Assembly: GCA_965178125.1 (NCBI GenBank)
Contig: OZ237746.1
Span: 806,001-870,000 of the forward strand
Direction of reading: 5' to 3'
DNA: 64,000 nucleotides
From: Bilabrum cf. latius
Taxonomy: Eukaryota > Bigyra: Bicosoecida > Bigyra > Bicosoecida
Under the pieces are notes generated by a model. The model was given only the letters and a program-made list of their open reading frames with translations. It was not told the origin of the DNA and searched no databases. Shown piece by piece: positions 1 through 10,976 of this stretch. Position 1 is the stretch's first letter. Every line of letters starts with the position of its first letter. Made by a program: the position numbers and the translations under genes.

Positions 1-2110
1 AGCCCCAGCTCCCCGCAGCACCGCCCACAGCACCCTCGCGACAGCCCCCGGCTGCACCCACACCACCCCCTGGTCACGGAGCAGGGAACAAATCGGCTCC
101 GAGTCCGTGTCCCACCCACAGGCCCGAAAGGCCTCCTCGGCCGCTGTAGCGGAGCACAGGCTCGCACCGAACATCCTGCAGCAGGACTCGAGTGCGGGAA
201 GGGCCGTGCGGATGAGCCGGAGGCCAGCGGCATTGGCGGTGGAGACGTTCTTGGCCTTGCATGCCTGGACCAAAGCAGCCCAGGCGTCCCTCAGCCGGTC
301 TCCCAGGCTGAGTGCAGCCAGCGAGGAGTTGTCCACCACCTGGTCCATGTGACGAATGCGGCGCAAGGAGATGCCGAAGGCGGCCAGAGCGCCGTGAAGC
401 TGGCCGGGGCTGGGGCCTGTACCGGCGCCCGCTCCAGCAAGCCCCAAGGAGACATGGGCCGCCCCAGGCGCCCTGCCCCCCCTCGCGGCGACGACGGTGG
501 GGGGGAGAGGGCCCGAGGTTGCAACCACCGATCCACCGGTTGCAACCTCGGCGCGCCCGTCCACTCCCGTCCGCACCACCCGCGGGCCCAGGCCGTCGAG
601 GCCGGGCACGTCGCCCAGGATCGCCTAGTAGGCCCTGTCCGGGGATACCGGTGTGACGAGTGCGATGGGTGGGGACTGGGATGACTCGGAGCCGCTCCCG
701 TGGTGGCGATCCAGCAAGGCTTGTAGCCGCTGTCGCACGGCCGCAGCTCTCTCCACAGAGCCGTTGAGTTCCATGAGATGCGGCTCTTTGGAATCTTGCT
801 CTGAGGGGGGCTCCATGGGTCCACCGGTGGATTGGCTACTGCTGTTCCCTCCGACTGCCTGGCCCCCCGCAGCCGAAGCTCTCCCAGCAAGGAACCTGGA
901 AATACCCCCCGGCTCTAGGATCCCCTGCAGCGACTCGAGCACACACCCGTCCGACCTGTCCAGCACCTGCCCCTGCAGCGCAGCGCCGGCCTCTGGCCTT
1001 CCCAGCATGGCCAGCTGGCTCTCGAGCTGCTCCGCGCGGGGACTGATCCGACCCAGGGGACGGTCCAGCCAGGGAACATGTGTTCCCTGGGGCGGGCCGA
1101 CCGCACTCGTCACACCGGCTGCCTCCATCTGCACGTGCGTGATGTCGAGCAGCCGGATGCGTCGCATGCCACCGCGCATGCGTGGTACGGTGCAGCGGCC
1201 CACCCGCTTGGCAATGGTTCGGACCAGGCTAGATGCCGCTCCGACGGAGATGACCGCGCGCGCCTGTGCGGTTCTGAAGCTGCCACCGTCCGCGCTTGGA
1301 TGCAGTACCATCCAGCACGCTCTCTCCAGGGAGTGCACCAGCGAACGTTCGCCCACGAGCACGTGCCCCGCCAGCTCCAGGTCCCCTGGGAGCACCTGGA
1401 AGGCTGCCTCCCACAGCCGGGGTGCGTGGGAGTCCAGGCCACTGGCACTGGCACTAGGACCCGGAGCCGATCCACCGGTGGATTCCGCCCCGGGGGTCCC
1501 CGCGGATCCGGATCCGGAATTGGATCCGGAGCCGGTGCCGATGCCGGTGCTGTGCTTTCCTGAGGGCCTCACAAGCAGCAGCAGCACCCGCGCCACAGAG
1601 TCCACCAGGATCTCCCGGACGCTTGCCCCCCCACGGGGTTCCGGTCTAGCGGCGGACAGAGTTGCAGCCAGACGATCCAGGTTGCCATGTGCGTGCGCAT
1701 TAGGCCCTCCCCCCGCATTAGGCCCTCCCCCCGCCTGCGCCTCACTGCTGTGCATCTCCATGGCCCGCATGAATAGATCCACCAGCTGCGACATCCTCGC
1801 GATCACGTCGGCCGCCCACCGTTTCCTAAACTCCCGCCTCTCGTGTTCCCTGAGGGCGTCCCGGTGCACGCGCCAACGAGCCTAGCCACCGGTTGCAACC
1901 GCCCATTCCGTCACCGCGATGCAGTAGCTGTCCAGGGAACACAGGCTGCACTTGGGCTAGGAATGGGTCCTAGATGATGACGATGACGATGATGACGATG
2001 ATGACGAAGAACCGGTACCAGTGGACCACTGCTTCCCCTGCCCCTGCCCATGCCCCTGTCCATGCCCCTGCCCCTGCCCATGCCCATGCCCATGCCCATC
2101 CCCCTGCCCC

Positions 2111-2151
<41 letters not shown>

Positions 2152-3717
2152 CTGTCCATGCCCCGATTGGCTGATGCATTGCACGTGACACATGGCCCCG
2201 CAAGACGAGCACGCGACGAATGGCTGTTCCCTGGTGCTGCCCACCTCCTGGCAGGTCCTCAAATCTGGGGTGGTGCCGGGTGGGGTGTGACGAGTGAGAG
2301 TGCACAGGTTGGTAGGGGGGTGCTGGAACGGGTACCCGGCTTTGGCGCATTCTGCGAGCAGACCCGCCGGCAGCCTTGGCAGCAGACCCCCCCGCAAATC
2401 CGGCGTATGCGCGGGGAGGGCGGTCGCCACAGATACCGGGGCTTGGGTCTGGGCTGCCGCGACGGCTTTGGCTGCGGCCGCGGCTGCTTGCGCTGCTCCC
2501 GGCGCTGTGACGAGTGCTACGGCGCCCTGAGCGCTGGATGCGCGGTGTGACGAGTGACTTTGGCCGTGTGACGAGTGTAAGCGGTCCGACAGCATGGGTA
2601 CCTGTCCCCCAGGCATGGTGAGGTCACTCGTCACACTTGCCGGCCCAGTGCCCGCACTCAACACGCTGCTGGCACGCAAACCAGATGACTGTCTCGCGGG
2701 CCCGGTGCTGGGGTATGCCACATGGAGCAACCCAGGTACTGAGGCCCCGCTCAGGGGAACCCTAACCGGAACAGGCATGGCCAAAGGTGACGCGGGCTGG
2801 TGCTGCTGCAGCTGCTACGGCTGCTGCTGCAGCTGCGGTGTGCCATCTGGCCTGCTTGCGGTTGCCCCAGTGAAAGTGCCGCTGGCTGGTGCTTGTTGGT
2901 AATTCCCGCGCATGTCACTGGAATCATACCGAGCTGCGGCGCGCTGCCGATCGCCTATGGTAGAGCGACCGCTGGGGCTGCTGTTGGTGGTGGATCCGCC
3001 CCACTGGCTGTTGCCGCAGCTGCCGCTGCCGCTGCCGCTGCCGCTGCCGCTCGCCAAACTCAAAGCTGGGTCCATGGACATTGCTGCTCCCATTCCGGGC
3101 AATCTCGAGTTTCGGCCTCTCTGCAGCTAGATCCTAGCGCTTGGCAGCTGTATGACTTGTTCTTTCTGGACCGGCGGCCTGCCAGTGGCGTGGATGGAGT
3201 GCTCGTCCCCGTGCAAGTGCTCGTGCTCGCCCATGCCGCGAAGAGCGCCCGAGCCGGGGAGCTGGATCCCACGCCCGAACGACGACATCATGCCAGAAGG
3301 CAACTGCAAATCACCCGCCGTGCCTCCGCTCATAACGCTGTGGCTGCTGTGTACTGTGCGTTCGGACGGCATGGTGAGCACATTGCCACCGGCGGTTGAG
3401 AGCTGTCGTCGTCCGGGTGGAATCTGACGCAGACTCGGGTCGTACTAAAGCCCAGCCTAAGATTCGGAGCTAACGGATCCGTATGCTGAAGTTTGGCTTC
3501 GCGGTATCGTGCCGTCGCGATGCCTTGGGGGCGGCAAGAATTCCCCTCCGGTGAGCGAGCTCCCACCAGCGAGCGACTCACCGCTCGCCAGGCTTGCTGA
3601 CTCAAACCCATCGTGCAAACGACCATTCTACTCCAGGCCCAATTGATTTAGTGTAAGATCCGCCGAGCCACCGGCAGATAGGTCGAACGTATCTTGTGCA
3701 TGGCCCTATCGATCCAT
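1..3717 (-). CDS. Ser/Gly/Gln-rich protein with PHD-like zinc-binding cluster (C-terminus beyond window)
   Basis: One open frame runs leftward from an ATG at 3717 (A at -3, G at +4) to the window edge, about 1239 codons, if TAG is Gln. In-frame TAG codons have low coordinates 625, 1882, 1957, 2815, 3127, 3445, 3457, 3628 and 3706. The first ~450 residues are low-complexity Ser/Gly/Gln; the TAG at 2815 sits in a glutamine tract. A Cys/His cluster around 2190-2300 reads FVACSSCGAMCHVQC, like the middle of a PHD finger. It is followed by a His-Gly/Gln-Gly repeat (2036-2165), a Ser run, and a second cluster CSLCSLDSYC (about 1920-1950). The rest mixes disordered Gly/Ser segments with helical stretches, e.g. 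210-390. A chromatin or ubiquitin-related role is possible from the PHD-like cluster, but the spacing is abnormal. I do not recognise a family. The gene shares a 359-bp divergent spacer with the next gene. Confidence 0.72.
538..547. repeat. Iterated palindrome GGTTGCAACC (representative copy)
   Basis: A perfect 10-bp palindrome, also at 517-526, 1891-1900, 7446-7455, 25848-25857 and 26118-26127. The copies at 538 and 1891 are joined directly to half of the CCACCGGTGG palindrome. Confidence 0.8.
1069..1090. repeat. Inverted pair of the iterated motif CCAGGGAACA
   Basis: CCAGGGAACA and its reverse complement TGTTCCCTGG are separated by 2 bp, inside the coding region of the first gene. Single copies of CCAGGGAACA or AGGGAACAA recur many times on either strand in the GC-rich genes (e.g. 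6107, 12013, 13309, 26508). Confidence 0.75.
1470..1483. repeat. Iterated palindrome ATCCACCGGTGGAT (representative copy)
   Basis: A perfect 14-bp palindrome. Full copies also lie at 16286-16299, 25257-25270 and 56714-56727; 12-13-base core copies at 820-832, 15980-15992 and 63851-63863. It falls in coding DNA in different frames, giving Ser-Thr-Gly-Gly or Pro-Pro-Val-Asp. Confidence 0.85.
2036..2165. repeat. CCCATG/CCCCTG hexamer microsatellite
   Basis: Nearly uninterrupted hexamers of CCCATG and CCCCTG (with CCTGTC variants). Read on the minus strand in the frame of the surrounding gene they encode alternating His-Gly and Gln-Gly dipeptides, placed between two Cys-rich clusters. Confidence 0.9.
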
Positions 3718-4076
3718 GCTTGGACAGGCTCGCGAGTCAGAAGTGGAGTGCCTTACGGTCGACGTATACACATATAAGACCCGATAGGACGATACATCGG
3801 CATGCAACGGCGTGGAATGTCGCTGCGTGCTGTTTGGCAAATGTCGATCGATTCCGGACGCTGCGCTGATGGCCACTCAGTTTTGGGCCCACCAGTTAAG
3901 CTTGGCGCGTAAGGGGTTGACTCCACGACAGGCTGACGACCAAGATGCATACCGGGAATGCGTGCACGCGCTTGGGGCGCTAGACTCGCTCTTTGAGGCG
4001 ACTGCGACCGCGCAACCGAGCATTGGCGTCCTCTGTGCGCCGGTCGGCCCTCCAGCGAACGCCACTGAAAGTCGGC
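3718..4076. promoter_or_regulatory. Divergent intergenic spacer
   Basis: The 359 bp lie between the two divergent start codons at 3717 (minus) and 4077 (plus). It contains a TATA-like stretch near 3764-3778 (ATACACATATAAGACC). The choice of 4077 as start for the plus gene is not certain, so part of this spacer could be coding. Confidence 0.45.
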
Positions 4077-7000
4077 ATGGCGCTGCACACGTCGGCTTCG
4101 CAACAATCCTAGGATATGACGAAGGATGCCCCGCTTGCGGCTTTCGAAGTGCCGTCCACCTCTGCCGTTGGGCTGGCAACGCAAGGCACATCGTGGAGCG
4201 AGGGCGTGGAAGACGCCTGGAAGCGCGACCTCGCAGAGTTCCAGGCGCGATACGAGAGCGAAGCCACCGAGGATATCCTTCGTTCGAACGTCCACGTTGC
4301 TTTTCTCTGCGACCTGCAGATGAAGCGGTGCTCGCACCTCCTACCCGCATTCCTGGAGCACGTGTTTCGCATCCAGGCCAGGGCCAAATCGGACGGCCGC
4401 GCGCCGAGCCAGTCATTCGCCTCTACCAGGCTCGTCAATCTGCTGCAGGCCGTGTTCGACACAATCCCGCCGGACGCTGTCCGCGGCACCGTCGCCGTCC
4501 TACATGGGCTGCTGGACAGCCGCCTCGACGCAGCGCAGGCGCAGGGGGGAGATGACGCGGCCTCCGCGTCCAGCGGACCCGTGGTGGAGGCGTTCCTTCA
4601 CGTGGGCTTTCTAACCACCGTGATGACCGCCCTGAGGATGTGCCCCTCGACGCAGGTGCAGCCCATTGCGCCGCTCCGCTGGCTGGGCCTCGCCTCCAGG
4701 GGCGAGCTGGCGGATTCGGAGGAGGCCAGGGCGCTTGCGCGGCGCCTTGCGGAACTTCAGCCGCCCACGCCGTACGAGAGGGAGCCCATCGGCACCGGCA
4801 CGGCTTCCTCTTCCTCTGCCACTGCGGGCGCCGCGCACGGGCCCCGGTTCCGCACTGACATGATGGCAGTGCCACAGGCACTCGTTCGACCGGCTGGGCA
4901 GCCCCACATGCCGCCCGCCGACGCGGCCGCGGATTCTGGCGCTGTTCCCCAGGGAACAAGGGCGAGGGATGGGGGCCCCGCCCCGGGGGAGGAGGTGACG
5001 CTCCCGCAGAACCTTCGCGAACTCGACCGGTTCCACAAGTGGACGAGGGACTTTGCCAGCACCCCCTTCCACGCCCCCTTCGGCAAGGACTCCTTCGGCA
5101 AGCTGCTGCCCCCCCCGATCGCATTCGAGGCGCACGAGTGGAGGAGAGAGTCACTGTCGTGGCCCGTCGCCGGAGTGCACTGCACCTTTGACGAGGCGGC
5201 CGCCCTGCTGCTGACATGCGAGGCGCCCACGTTCTTCACCGCTGATTCCGAGTCGTTCACCCAGGCCCAGATGCTCAGGTACCTGTGGATGTACGCGGAC
5301 GATCCGTCGGCGGGCGGCATTTTAGACGACTCTTGGGGCGCCTACCCCCGATTGGAGGAGCCGTCCCAGGGGGGTGTAGGAGGGGGGGGTGTAGGAGGGG
5401 GGGGAACTGAGTCAACCGACGGCCCAGGTGGTCAAGGCGTGACGAGCGGTGACGGAAGCAGCAGTGACAGCGCTGGCACGGGCACGAGCACGGGCACGAG
5501 AAAGAGCAAAGGAAGAGGCAGAGGGGCAGAGGGCAGGTCCACCCGGCCCAAGCACAAAGCCAACTACAGAGGGCAAGCTGTGCCCGCCCCCGGTGCCCAA
5601 GAAGAGGCGACGGCGAAGGAGCTGCGGGCCCGGCTGGACGAGAGGCTGGCGGGGCTGAGCGAGGAGGAGAAGCAATCTATCATCGAGAGGCAGGACCCCG
5701 CCCTTGCCATGCAGAACCCGCAGCTGGCACTGGCACAGGCAGAGTACGAGGCGATGATGAGGGAACAGCAGGAAGAGGGAGAAGAGGGCGGAGCAGGGGC
5801 AGGAACACGAGGCAGCGCGCAGGCACGCATGCGGCTGGCCAAGCGGCTGCAGGGGCTGCGTGCCACGATCGCTGACACGGCCGCTCGCCTCTGGGGGCCC
5901 ACGGATACCCCCTCCCAGCGGAGAGTGAAGGTCATTGAGGCCGTGCATGGGATGCTGCAGGGGTACAACTACGCCCTGCTGGCCTCGTGGATGGACATCT
6001 ACTTCCTCTCAGGGAACAAAGAGGCCCTGGAGGCGGTGCAGGAGGTGGCTGCCGTGTGGACCAGGTTCGGAGCTCTGCCGTTCGCCAAGCGACTGGGAGG
6101 ACAGCGCCCAGGGAACAACAGCGGGAGCAGGAGCAAGGGACCTTCGGACCAGCCGGAGCCCGTGCCGGTAGACCCGCGGGACAGCTTCGCGGCCGGTCTG
6201 GTCTTGGACCGGGATGCCGTGCCTGCACCGCTGGCGGGACCCGGGGCGATGCACACGTACCCTGACGGCTTGCTCGCCCTCGAGGCATCACGCAGCGCGA
6301 TGTTCCTTGCCCTTGTTTTGCTGGAGCTGGAGCCGGCGCTGCTGGAGCGGTTCGGGAACCGGCTGTGGGGCGGTGTGACGAGCAGGTACCTGGCGATGAG
6401 GAAGGTTCAGTCCCAGCGAACCCAGGCCTCCATGCGTGACCTTGGGACGGTGCACGGGAGCGTGGCGTTCGCCCCGGTGTGCGAGCAGTCGCTGTGGGTG
6501 GAGGACGGGGGGACGCAGCCCGGCGACGTGCTGTCCAAGACACGGGCCAGGGACGCTCTGCTGCGGGCCGCGGGGGAGGCCCAGCTGCGGAGGCGTGCGC
6601 TGTATGAGGGTCCACTGGTGGGTCTGAGGGCCATGGGGGGGGAGGAGGAGGGGGCCTCGGAGGGGAGGTGGGGGGGTCTTCTGGACGTGGAGGGGCTTGG
6701 GTGGAGGGGCTGGGGGCATGGGGGGGAACCCCATGGTGGGGGCCCGGGGGTGCTCAGGGGTGCCCCCGAGACAGTGACGTCACTCTACTCGGACAACAAG
6801 GAGAGGAAATCGGCTTGGCCCGCGCTCAAGGCGCCTATCCTGCGGGCGGTCACCCGGCGGGGGATGTTCCACGGTGCCGCCGACGCCAGCATCCAGCGGA
6901 GGAAAGAGAGGGGCATGCTGGAGGACTACGGGGAGGAGGACGAGAGGCTGGCGCTGCAGGGGCAGGTGCCTACTTCCGCGAGGGAGAAGCAGGAGATCGA

Positions 7001-7322
7001 CGGGGAACCCACGGAGGACCCCGAGAGGGTGTGGACCCCGGGGAACCCCCAGTTCGCCTGCAACTTTGGGGTCACGAGGGACTCGGAATCGGGAAGGGTG
7101 GACCCAGGCTCGACGGCGTACCGGGAGAGGGCGTGGGCAGTGGCGCGACCCGCGTACGAGGGTGAGATTTCTCTGTACACGCACCACGTGTTCCGTGAAT
7201 TTGTGGTCAGCAAGGTGGAGCAGACGGGGCTGCTGGGGCACGAGTCCACGCTGGCGGGGTCCGGTGTGTTCGGGCAGAAGTTCCAGGGGGGCGAGGGAGG
7301 GAGGAGTGGTGGCAGGCAGTGA
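4077..7322 (+). CDS. Hypothetical protein, 1081 aa, no recognised family
   Basis: Starts at ATG 4077 (G at -3 and +4), with one TAG (Gln) at 4110; a second ATG at 4116 would avoid the TAG. Ends in TGA at 7320-7322. The first ~230 residues look globular and helical. A disordered Gly/Ser/Thr segment rich in lysine and arginine follows (about 5350-5600). A charged helical region around 5600-5850 contains Glu/Arg-rich stretches consistent with coiled coil. A globular region at about 5850-6650 has Leu/Ala helices, for example around MDIYFLSGNKEALEAV. A Gly/Glu-rich segment (6620-6770) and a basic C-terminal region finish the protein. No signal peptide or membrane span is visible. I do not recognise any domain. 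The long conserved-looking helical blocks and the absence of stops over 3.2 kb make it a real gene. Confidence 0.8.
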
Positions 7323-7616
7323 GCGTTGTTAAAGTTTTGTGAATAGATTCGGATGTACAGGGTTTTTTTCAACGTCCAGATGCTCGGGTTGCGTGGAGCA
7401 CTGGCCGTCGGTTTTTATCTTTTTCTTGAAAATTCAACGAATGGTGGTTGCAACCGCTCCCGGCGGCGAAACTGGCGAGGCGAGCAAAGGATTGCTCACA
7501 CTTGATGCACGCTTCGAATCGAGCGCGACTCTGCCACCAAGAAGCCATACATAAAACACACTAAAACTGTATTTGGCTGCATGCAAGGTGAAGCGATTGC
7601 GATATCCTAGCGCGCG
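7323..7616. other. Intergenic spacer, 294 bp
   Basis: Holds the 3' end of the orphan gene and the promoter of the RING gene. It contains one copy of the palindrome GGTTGCAACC at 7446-7455. I see no further gene. Confidence 0.6.
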
Positions 7617-9332
7617 ATGGTGGCTCCGCATTCATCGAGTGACCTCGCTGGTGTTCTGGAAGAGGCCTGGGGATGGAGCAGGCTGGCAAGCGCAATTTTC
7701 GCAATAGCTGCCATACTTGGTGTGATAGTTGCATTTGTAGACACGCAAAAGGTGGTTGGAATCATATTGCGCGCAGCGATTGGTGCACTTGCACTTGCTG
7801 CAGTTGCTTCCATCTGCAAGAGCTGCTAGGTCCAGCGAATTGCCGCAAACATGGAGAAAGAGCTCATTGAAGAGTAGTTACAAGCCACAATTGTTGAATC
7901 GCGGGCTGACCAAGTCGCAGACGAAAGCTACAGCCGCACATCGTCGGCAGAGTCCTGCCCCGCGGCTCCGCTCCAACTAGCACCGATCACCGCGGATGCT
8001 TCGGACACGGAGGCAGAGAGCATCATCTCCCCGGTTAGCACCACCGGCCTGTTAATGCACTCACCCACCCATTTTCACTCCATGTTTGGCGAACCGCCGC
8101 ATGAATAGACCGCAGCAGGGAAAGAGCGGGTCGTGAGTCGCCACAACCACCTCACCGTGGCAAGGCACGGACAGGGGTAGGGGCAGGGAGACGGGGGGCG
8201 GCAAAATCGCAGGCAGGGGTAGCAATAGCAGGTACCACCCTTGTCTCCCTGGCGGGCCCCGCGACTGGATTTCCTTCCGTCGGCGGACAGCGTTTCGGGC
8301 GATGGCACATCACCTGCGGAATCAGATTCCAATCACCTGGGATCGCAACCATTCGACCACGTTGGGACAGCACCAGCGAACGATCACGGGCAGCATATCC
8401 ACAGCCCGGGGCGGTCCAGCCCCCTGGCACCGCGGGGCCGGCAGCAGCAGCAGCAGCAGCAGAGCCGGCGCCAGCGCGGCCGTCGTCGTCGGGAGAGCAT
8501 CAGCAGCAGTGGTGGTGGCCGATGGCAGCAGTCTCCCGGTCGACGATCGCCACACCGTGCTCCCGCTGGGGTCAAAAGGGGTCGTTCGTCACACTAGCGC
8601 GCAGCACGCGTGTCTCCCACCGACATGGTGTGGATGGGCGCGCTGGGTCTCGGCCCTGAGCCGCAGAGTGCGGCTGCTTCGGGTTCTGCTGGTAGTCGGC
8701 TGGGGGGGCGCTCATCGAGGCATCCGGATGGGCGCGTTCCAGGGAACAGCAATCCTGCATAGGCCGGTAATGATCGGTCCTATCAATGGGAGGCGGCCTT
8801 GGATCGCACTCGCCCATCGGTGGGGGGAAGAGGGGCTGCTTGCTAGCATGCCACTGCCAGTGGTGAGGCATGGGCAGAGATGGGGCGGGGGCGTGGAGGA
8901 GGAGAGGATGTTGCAAGCGTGGGACTTTCCATTGGACAGGGGCAGCCAGCACCAGCTGAAGAGGCAACAGCGGTTCAGGCACAGGCACAGATGCTGGCAC
9001 ATGCACATGTGCAGGCACAGGCACATGTCCAGGCACATGCACCAGTCACCACCCCGTGCTCCATCTGCCTGGAGCCCATGGTCACCATCACCCCAGGCAG
9101 CAACACCGATACAGACAGGCGAGTCACCCTCCCATGCGCGCATGGGTTCCACGCTGGCTGCATCGAAGGGTGGGAGAGGTCGTGCATCGAGGCATCAAGG
9201 GAAGTGAGGTGTCCGGAGTGCAGGCATCCGTTCGGGGGGCGAGGAGTGGGTGGCGGAGGCGCAGGCGGGGGCGGGGGCGGTGATGATGAGGATGGGTACA
9301 GTGGCGACGACAGCGACTCGGAGTCAGACTGA
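7617..9332 (+). CDS. Membrane-anchored RING-H2 E3 ubiquitin ligase, 571 aa
   Basis: One frame from ATG 7617 to TGA 9330-9332, crossing nine TAG codons read as Gln (7827, 7875, 8106, 8178, 8220, 8226, 8595, 8760, 8844). Two hydrophobic segments near residues 22-41 and 47-66 predict a hairpin or double-pass membrane anchor. A long disordered Gln/Ser/Arg/Gly middle follows, including a run of seven Gln around 8445. Near the C-terminus is a RING-type zinc finger (about residues 480-540): a CSICLEPM start, then LPCAHGFHAGCIEGW with Cys-x-His-x2-His-x2-Cys, then CPECRHPF. RING-H2 fingers recruit E2 enzymes and transfer ubiquitin. The acidic Gly/Asp tail is disordered. Substrate and membrane compartment are unknown. 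The function as an E3 follows from the family; the topology is inferred. Confidence 0.85.
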
Positions 9333-10976
9333 GGCGATTGTGGTTTAACGATCCGGATGAAGGCTCGATTGAGGAAAGATACGGAACATCAAAACGCGCG
9401 GCGCCCCACCATCCACTGGATCCGTCGGTTGTAACTTACCCCGACACATTCATCACACCAATTCTTGACCGCAACGATCCCCGACACAATACAACTCGTC
9501 GATTATCACGCGACATCAATAGCGTATCTTCCATGTAATGAGGTTTTTTCATTGTGTAATTAGTGAATTACCATACAACCACCGTAAGGCTAACGAGAGG
9601 AGCAGCACGCTGATCCAAATGCCACTGAAACCACAGTCCACGCTGCATCCCTATTGTGCAATCATTTCGACGAATAGAATGCGCTATTGGTCGACTTCAT
9701 TACAGATCAAATAGGTATTTAAAACAAATCACCGCTCCAGTATGTCACAGAGAGTCCATTAGAACCGAGGATGGTCTCATTTGACGTCAGATCTCGATTC
9801 ATTTTGGGCAGAATCCAATTCACCACTGTCCTGATACACTTATAGTTTATTTATACATACGATTTGTTTGTGTATGGTACTGTATTTGTACAGGTCCTAC
9901 AATTTCGCAAGTTGTGGCTGTTTCCAGTGGTTTGGTACCATTCAGAACACAATTGTGTCAAATCTATGAGGCCAGTACTAGTTTGAGACTAATCATGGTA
10001 TTAATATACCTAATAAAAGGCAGTGTACGGATTTTCAGTCCCAATGGTGTAGAATAGCATGGCGTACTTCAGGTCTTCTGGATCTGGCCACCCGCACAGC
10101 TGCTGGTGCTGCTCGTGTCCTAATGATGGCCATAGTAGCCTCCTGTTCGATTTTCTGAATACGATCAATACAAAAAATGTAGTGGTTGGTCTCAATTCGC
10201 GGTAAGCTGCAGATTGGTGAGGTAAATGTGCAATAGCTAACTCTGCGGCCTGGTTCAGTCATCCTCACGGGAAACACCCTACTCATGAACCGCACAGCAG
10301 AATATGAGCGCGTTATTTGAATAAAGTCATCAATTTGCTCAGAATTATGAGGAGTGTAATCAAATTCAGTATCTCAGAGGGCCAATCGAAGCAAGTTTGT
10401 TGCGGCTGCCAGAGGGATGACCGTGGACCCTGTCGTGTCCAAATGAATCTTATTCAGACATTCGTCTGCACAGCAGCGTATAATTTAGCATCATTATCAT
10501 ACAGGTATATTTTTAGGTCTATTTTGTAGACTAGAAAGGGGTATGCGGGCAGTGTCGGGGTGTCGTGCGACACTAATCACACAGTTTTGGCGCCGCGCAA
10601 AGCTGCAGCTCCCTGCTAGAGGCCAATTCTTTGAATGGCATGTTAACAGACTTAATCTCATCGTATGGAGTTGAAAGGCGCACCAGCAGACTCGCAAGAG
10701 CGCGCTGAATCGAATTGCATCATGATTTCTTCTCCGAATTATCTGGGCGCCGCGCAAATTGCTGATCCGGAACCGGCAAAAACCAGTAAATTGTGTATTG
10801 TTCCGTTACATTCGACGGATTCGTTGTTGGATTCTGTGCATTTCTCGAACAGAAAGATACAATACGTGTGTACCAAAAGACGATATTATTAGAGTAGCCA
10901 TGCGTAATTATTGACCGTATCCGAGTCGTGTTGCTCGATCAAACGCCTGCCCAAAGGTGTATCCGTTGCGACCGGC
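9333..10976. other. Non-coding, AT-richer spacer
   Basis: About 1.6 kb with clearly lower GC than the flanking genes and stops in all frames at short intervals. A TTG-led extension of the next gene's frame begins at 10911, just after an in-frame TAA at 10905. I see no convincing coding region, RNA gene or complete mobile element. Confidence 0.6.

Noticed and set aside
625-1885. Long plus-strand frame 653-1885
   Set aside because: Antisense shadow of the first gene, caused by high GC. The minus frame continues into a 3.7-kb coherent protein.
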